A stretch of DNA of 8,011 bases from Micavibrio sp. UBA2020. GTDB lineage: Bacteria > Pseudomonadota > Alphaproteobacteria > Micavibrionales > UBA2020. Location: positions 1 through 8,011 of the forward strand of contig DDBY01000073.1 in NCBI GenBank assembly GCA_002334985.1. Direction: 5' to 3'. Below, piece by piece: positions 6,384 to 8,011 of the stretch (within the stretch, counting starts at the first letter, position 1; each line of letters opens with the position of its first letter). The translations under genes and the position numbers were made by a program. The notes beneath the pieces were generated by a model. That model did not search any database. It saw only the letters and a program-made list of their open reading frames with translations, and was not told the origin of the DNA.

Positions 6384-7091
6384 TTGATTCGAACCCCCAT
6401 GTCCTCCCCCTTCTTTGACAAGCTCCGCGCTGCGGCGCGCCACGGCTTTTCCGCCGTGCAGGGTAAAAACGATGCCCCCTTTACCGCCGCCAGCGCCGCC
6501 GTGCTTTGCGATGCCGCGGGGAAGTACGACGTCACAAGCGTGCGCAATATCATCACCCGCTGGCCGGAGAGCATCAACACGCCCGCGCCCGACGGCCTGA
6601 CCCCGCTGCATTTCGCCGTGATTGCCATGGACAGCAGTCAGATTGCCTGGCTTGTCGCGCGCGGCGCCGATATTAATGCACCCGACCATGCGGGCAATAC
6701 GCCGCTGCATTTCGCCGCGCAATGCGCGCGCGCGGATAACACGCAAAGACTTGTCGATGCCGGCGCACGCATCGAGGCACGCAATCATCTGGGGGAAACC
6801 CCGCTTTATTTCGCCGTAATGTTCGAGCGGCCGGAAAACCTGCATGTGCTGGTGGCCGCAGGGGCGCGTGCCGATGCCGCGCGCCATGACGGCGAAACGC
6901 CGCTCAGCCTTGCCGCCAAAGACGATAAACAGCCCCCGGGCGGTGCCCCCGCCGCACGGCACGACATGATGCAGGCCATGACCGACGCGCTTTGCACGCG
7001 CAAACATGCGATTGACGGCGCCTCGGTGCTGGCAGGCGACATGACGCTGCCCTGCGGCCCCACGGTACGCAAACGCGTGAATAAACCCTGA
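6384..7091 (+). CDS. Ankyrin-repeat protein
   Basis: A 235-residue protein with at least four ankyrin repeats, a scaffold for protein-protein contacts. The repeat hallmark TPLHFA or its variants begins at residues 73, 106, 139 and 172, exactly 33 apart. Each is followed by the second-helix pattern ending in L-V-x-x-G-A-x-I/A, and a degenerate first unit may lie at about 38-68. The C-terminal part (about 185-235) has no recognised motif. No signal peptide or membrane helix is seen, so it is probably cytosolic. The partner and function are unknown. The start is uncertain: TTG at 6384 or ATG at 6399 (230 residues), neither with a good ribosome site. The ATG is more likely by codon type, and the leader would then be about 33 bases. 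It converges on the acetyltransferase gene with 29 bases between. Ankyrin proteins are common in host-associated and predatory bacteria, but this alone does not indicate lifestyle. Confidence 0.85.
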   Translation: MIRTPMSSPFFDKLRAAARHGFSAVQGKNDAPFTAASAAVLCDAAGKYDVTSVRNIITRWPESINTPAPDGLTPLHFAVIAMDSSQIAWLVARGADINAPDHAGNTPLHFAAQCARADNTQRLVDAGARIEARNHLGETPLYFAVMFERPENLHVLVAAGARADAARHDGETPLSLAAKDDKQPPGGAPAARHDMMQAMTDALCTRKHAIDGASVLAGDMTLPCGPTVRKRVNKP

Positions 7092-7120
7092 CAGAAAAAC
7101 ATTGCCAAGCGCGGCGCGCC

Positions 7121-7714
7121 CTAGCCTTGCGCTTCGTCGCCCGCGATTTTTGCGAAAATAAGATGGTCGCGCCACACGCCGTTGATTTTGACAAGGCCGC
7201 GCGCGATGCCTTCGGCATGAAAGCCGTTTTTTTCAAGCACGCGCTGGCTGGCGCGGTTTTCGGGCAGGCAGCCCGCCTGCAGACGGTGCAGCCCCAAATC
7301 GTCAAAGGCATATTGCGATAGCCTGCCGACGGCCTCCGCCATCACCCCCTGTCCGCGCACGGCCTCATCCAGCCAGTAGCCGAGTGTTGCCATTTGCGCG
7401 GCGGCACGAATAATATTGCCAAGCGTGATGCCGCCCAAAAGCGCATTGTCCTCTTGTCTGAAAATAAAAAATACATGCGCGCAGCCCTGCTTGCTGTCGT
7501 ATTGCCACAGCGCGCGCCGCGCGGCATAGCCGTGGCGGTTCACCTGCCGCAAGGTTGATGCAGGGCTCCATGGACGCAGAAAATCCGCATTGCGCTCAAT
7601 CTGCGCCGTCCATGCCGCCACATCGCCCGCTTCAGGCAGGCGCAGGTAAAGCCGCGGCGTATCCAGCCGCGGGGGCAGGTCGGGTTTGGCGCGTTTCCAA
7701 AGGCTGGCCAGCAT
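7121..7714 (-). CDS. RimJ-like GNAT N-acetyltransferase
   Basis: A 197-residue Gcn5-related acetyltransferase of the RimJ/RimL branch, which transfers acetyl from acetyl-CoA to an alpha-amino group such as that of a ribosomal protein. RimJ itself acts on S5 and is about 194 residues long. Visible family features are the opening L-x-T-P-R-L-x-L-R (17-25), NADFLRPWSP (42-51), the beta4 strand LGYWLD (111-116), the acetyl-CoA pyrophosphate loop RGQGVM (120-125) of the R-G-x-G-x-M type with the helix AEAVGRLSQYAF, and the C-terminal NRASQRVLEKNGFHAEGIAR (143-162). The substrate cannot be proved; RimL or an antibiotic or small-molecule acetylase are alternatives, so I give no symbol. It is the only reverse-strand gene and is convergent with the ankyrin gene. 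Only a weak A-rich sequence precedes its ATG. Confidence 0.9.
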   Translation of the reverse strand: MLASLWKRAKPDLPPRLDTPRLYLRLPEAGDVAAWTAQIERNADFLRPWSPASTLRQVNRHGYAARRALWQYDSKQGCAHVFFIFRQEDNALLGGITLGNIIRAAAQMATLGYWLDEAVRGQGVMAEAVGRLSQYAFDDLGLHRLQAGCLPENRASQRVLEKNGFHAEGIARGLVKINGVWRDHLIFAKIAGDEAQG

Positions 7715-7746
7715 TCTTGGTCTTCATCCGGTGGTTATTAAGCGAA

Positions 7747-7771
7747 AAAACAACTGTTTTCGTAGTATAAT
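7747..7771 (+). promoter_or_regulatory. Divergent intergenic promoter with palindrome
   Basis: A consensus -10 box TATAAT lies at 7766-7771, 50 bases before the last gene's ATG. Where a -35 would be expected there is none. Instead there is a near-palindrome, AAAACA-AC-TGTTTT (7747-7760), inside a slightly larger CGAAAA...TTTTCG (7743-7762). That arrangement would suit an activator or repressor site controlling a promoter with a weak -35. On the reverse strand TATACT overlaps the same box and could serve the acetyltransferase gene. Inference only. Confidence 0.4.
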
Positions 7772-7820
7772 TCATCTATCATACGCGCAAAAGACGCCAC
7801 CTGATAAGGATAATAGCCGG

Positions 7821-8011
7821 ATGTTTGCGAAACGCCCCCTGACCGCCCCCGCTGCGCTGCTGGCCTCGTTTTTCGTGCTGGCCGTGTTTTCACTCCCCGT
7901 GACGCTGCAGGCCGCAACGGCAAAGGGTGACGAAAAGCAAGCCGCGCAAAAGCCGGACACAAAAAAAGCAGACGCGCAAAAACCCGCGCCCAAACGCAAA
8001 CCTGCCAAGGC
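7821..8011 (+). CDS. Secreted Lys/Ala/Pro-rich protein, 5' end only
   Basis: The first 63 codons of a gene that continues past the window. The product starts with a typical Sec signal peptide: MFAKR, a hydrophobic core (about 9-27) and a likely cleavage after TLQA (about residue 31). From about 35 on it is a low-complexity, positively charged stretch built of Lys, Ala, Gln, Pro and Asp (for example DTKKADAQKPAPKRKPAK). Such linkers stand before catalytic or SPOR/peptidoglycan-binding domains in many periplasmic proteins, but the domain is not in view, so no function is assigned. The ribosome site AAGGA (7806-7810) is 10 bases before the ATG, and a TATAAT box lies upstream. The competing reverse-strand frames here are shadows: they lack a signal peptide or domain. 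Confidence 0.75.
   Translation, partial: MFAKRPLTAPAALLASFFVLAVFSLPVTLQAATAKGDEKQAAQKPDTKKADAQKPAPKRKPAK

Noticed and set aside
7107..7134. AAGCGC...GCGCTT inverted repeat between the convergent ankyrin and acetyltransferase genes
   Set aside because: Only 6 bp of firm stem, a long GC-rich loop and no adjacent T run on either strand, so it is not a convincing terminator.
6360..7175. A 271-codon reverse-strand frame over the ankyrin gene
   Set aside because: It has no recognisable domain, whereas the forward frame has four regular 33-residue ankyrin repeats. It would also overlap the acetyltransferase gene.

Overview
The window is a chromosomal stretch of a GC-rich proteobacterium, most likely an alphaproteobacterium. 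The reasons are the order fabD, fabG, acpP, fabF directly followed by mltG with no pabC between them (enterics have pabC there), and the 'ANDN' form of the FabD nucleotide-loop-like motif. I cannot name the genus. It is mostly ordinary housekeeping DNA. I found no phage, IS element, CRISPR array, rRNA or intact tRNA, and no convincing new defence or biosynthetic system.

Region 1 (1-2674) is a forward-strand fatty-acid-synthesis unit. It holds fabD (malonyl-CoA:ACP transacylase), a DUF805 small membrane protein, a half-size EamA/DMT-type membrane protein, and fabG (3-oxoacyl-ACP reductase). It closes with a strong intrinsic terminator at 2643-2674. The two membrane-protein genes wedged between fabD and fabG are the least standard part of this cluster.

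Region 2 (2675-3122) is an insulated acpP cistron: an AT-rich leader with a plausible promoter, the acyl carrier protein gene, and a second strong terminator at 3079-3122. ACP can therefore be transcribed at its own level.

Region 3 (3123-6200) holds fabF (KAS II) with mltG following after 3 bases from a GTG start, so elongation of acyl chains and termination of peptidoglycan glycan strands are probably co-expressed. A YqgE/AlgH (UPF0301) gene follows after a short gap.

Region 4 (6201-8011) looks more accessory. It contains a four-repeat ankyrin protein with its own candidate promoter and a 5' leader hairpin, then a convergent reverse-strand RimJ-like GNAT acetyltransferase. After a 106-base divergent intergenic region with a perfect TATAAT box and a palindrome comes the beginning of a secreted Lys/Ala/Pro-rich protein that runs off the window.

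Working together, FabD loads malonate onto ACP, FabF condenses it with acyl-ACP, and FabG makes the first reduction of each cycle. The fatty acids feed membrane and lipid A synthesis, and MltG acts at the same envelope on nascent peptidoglycan.
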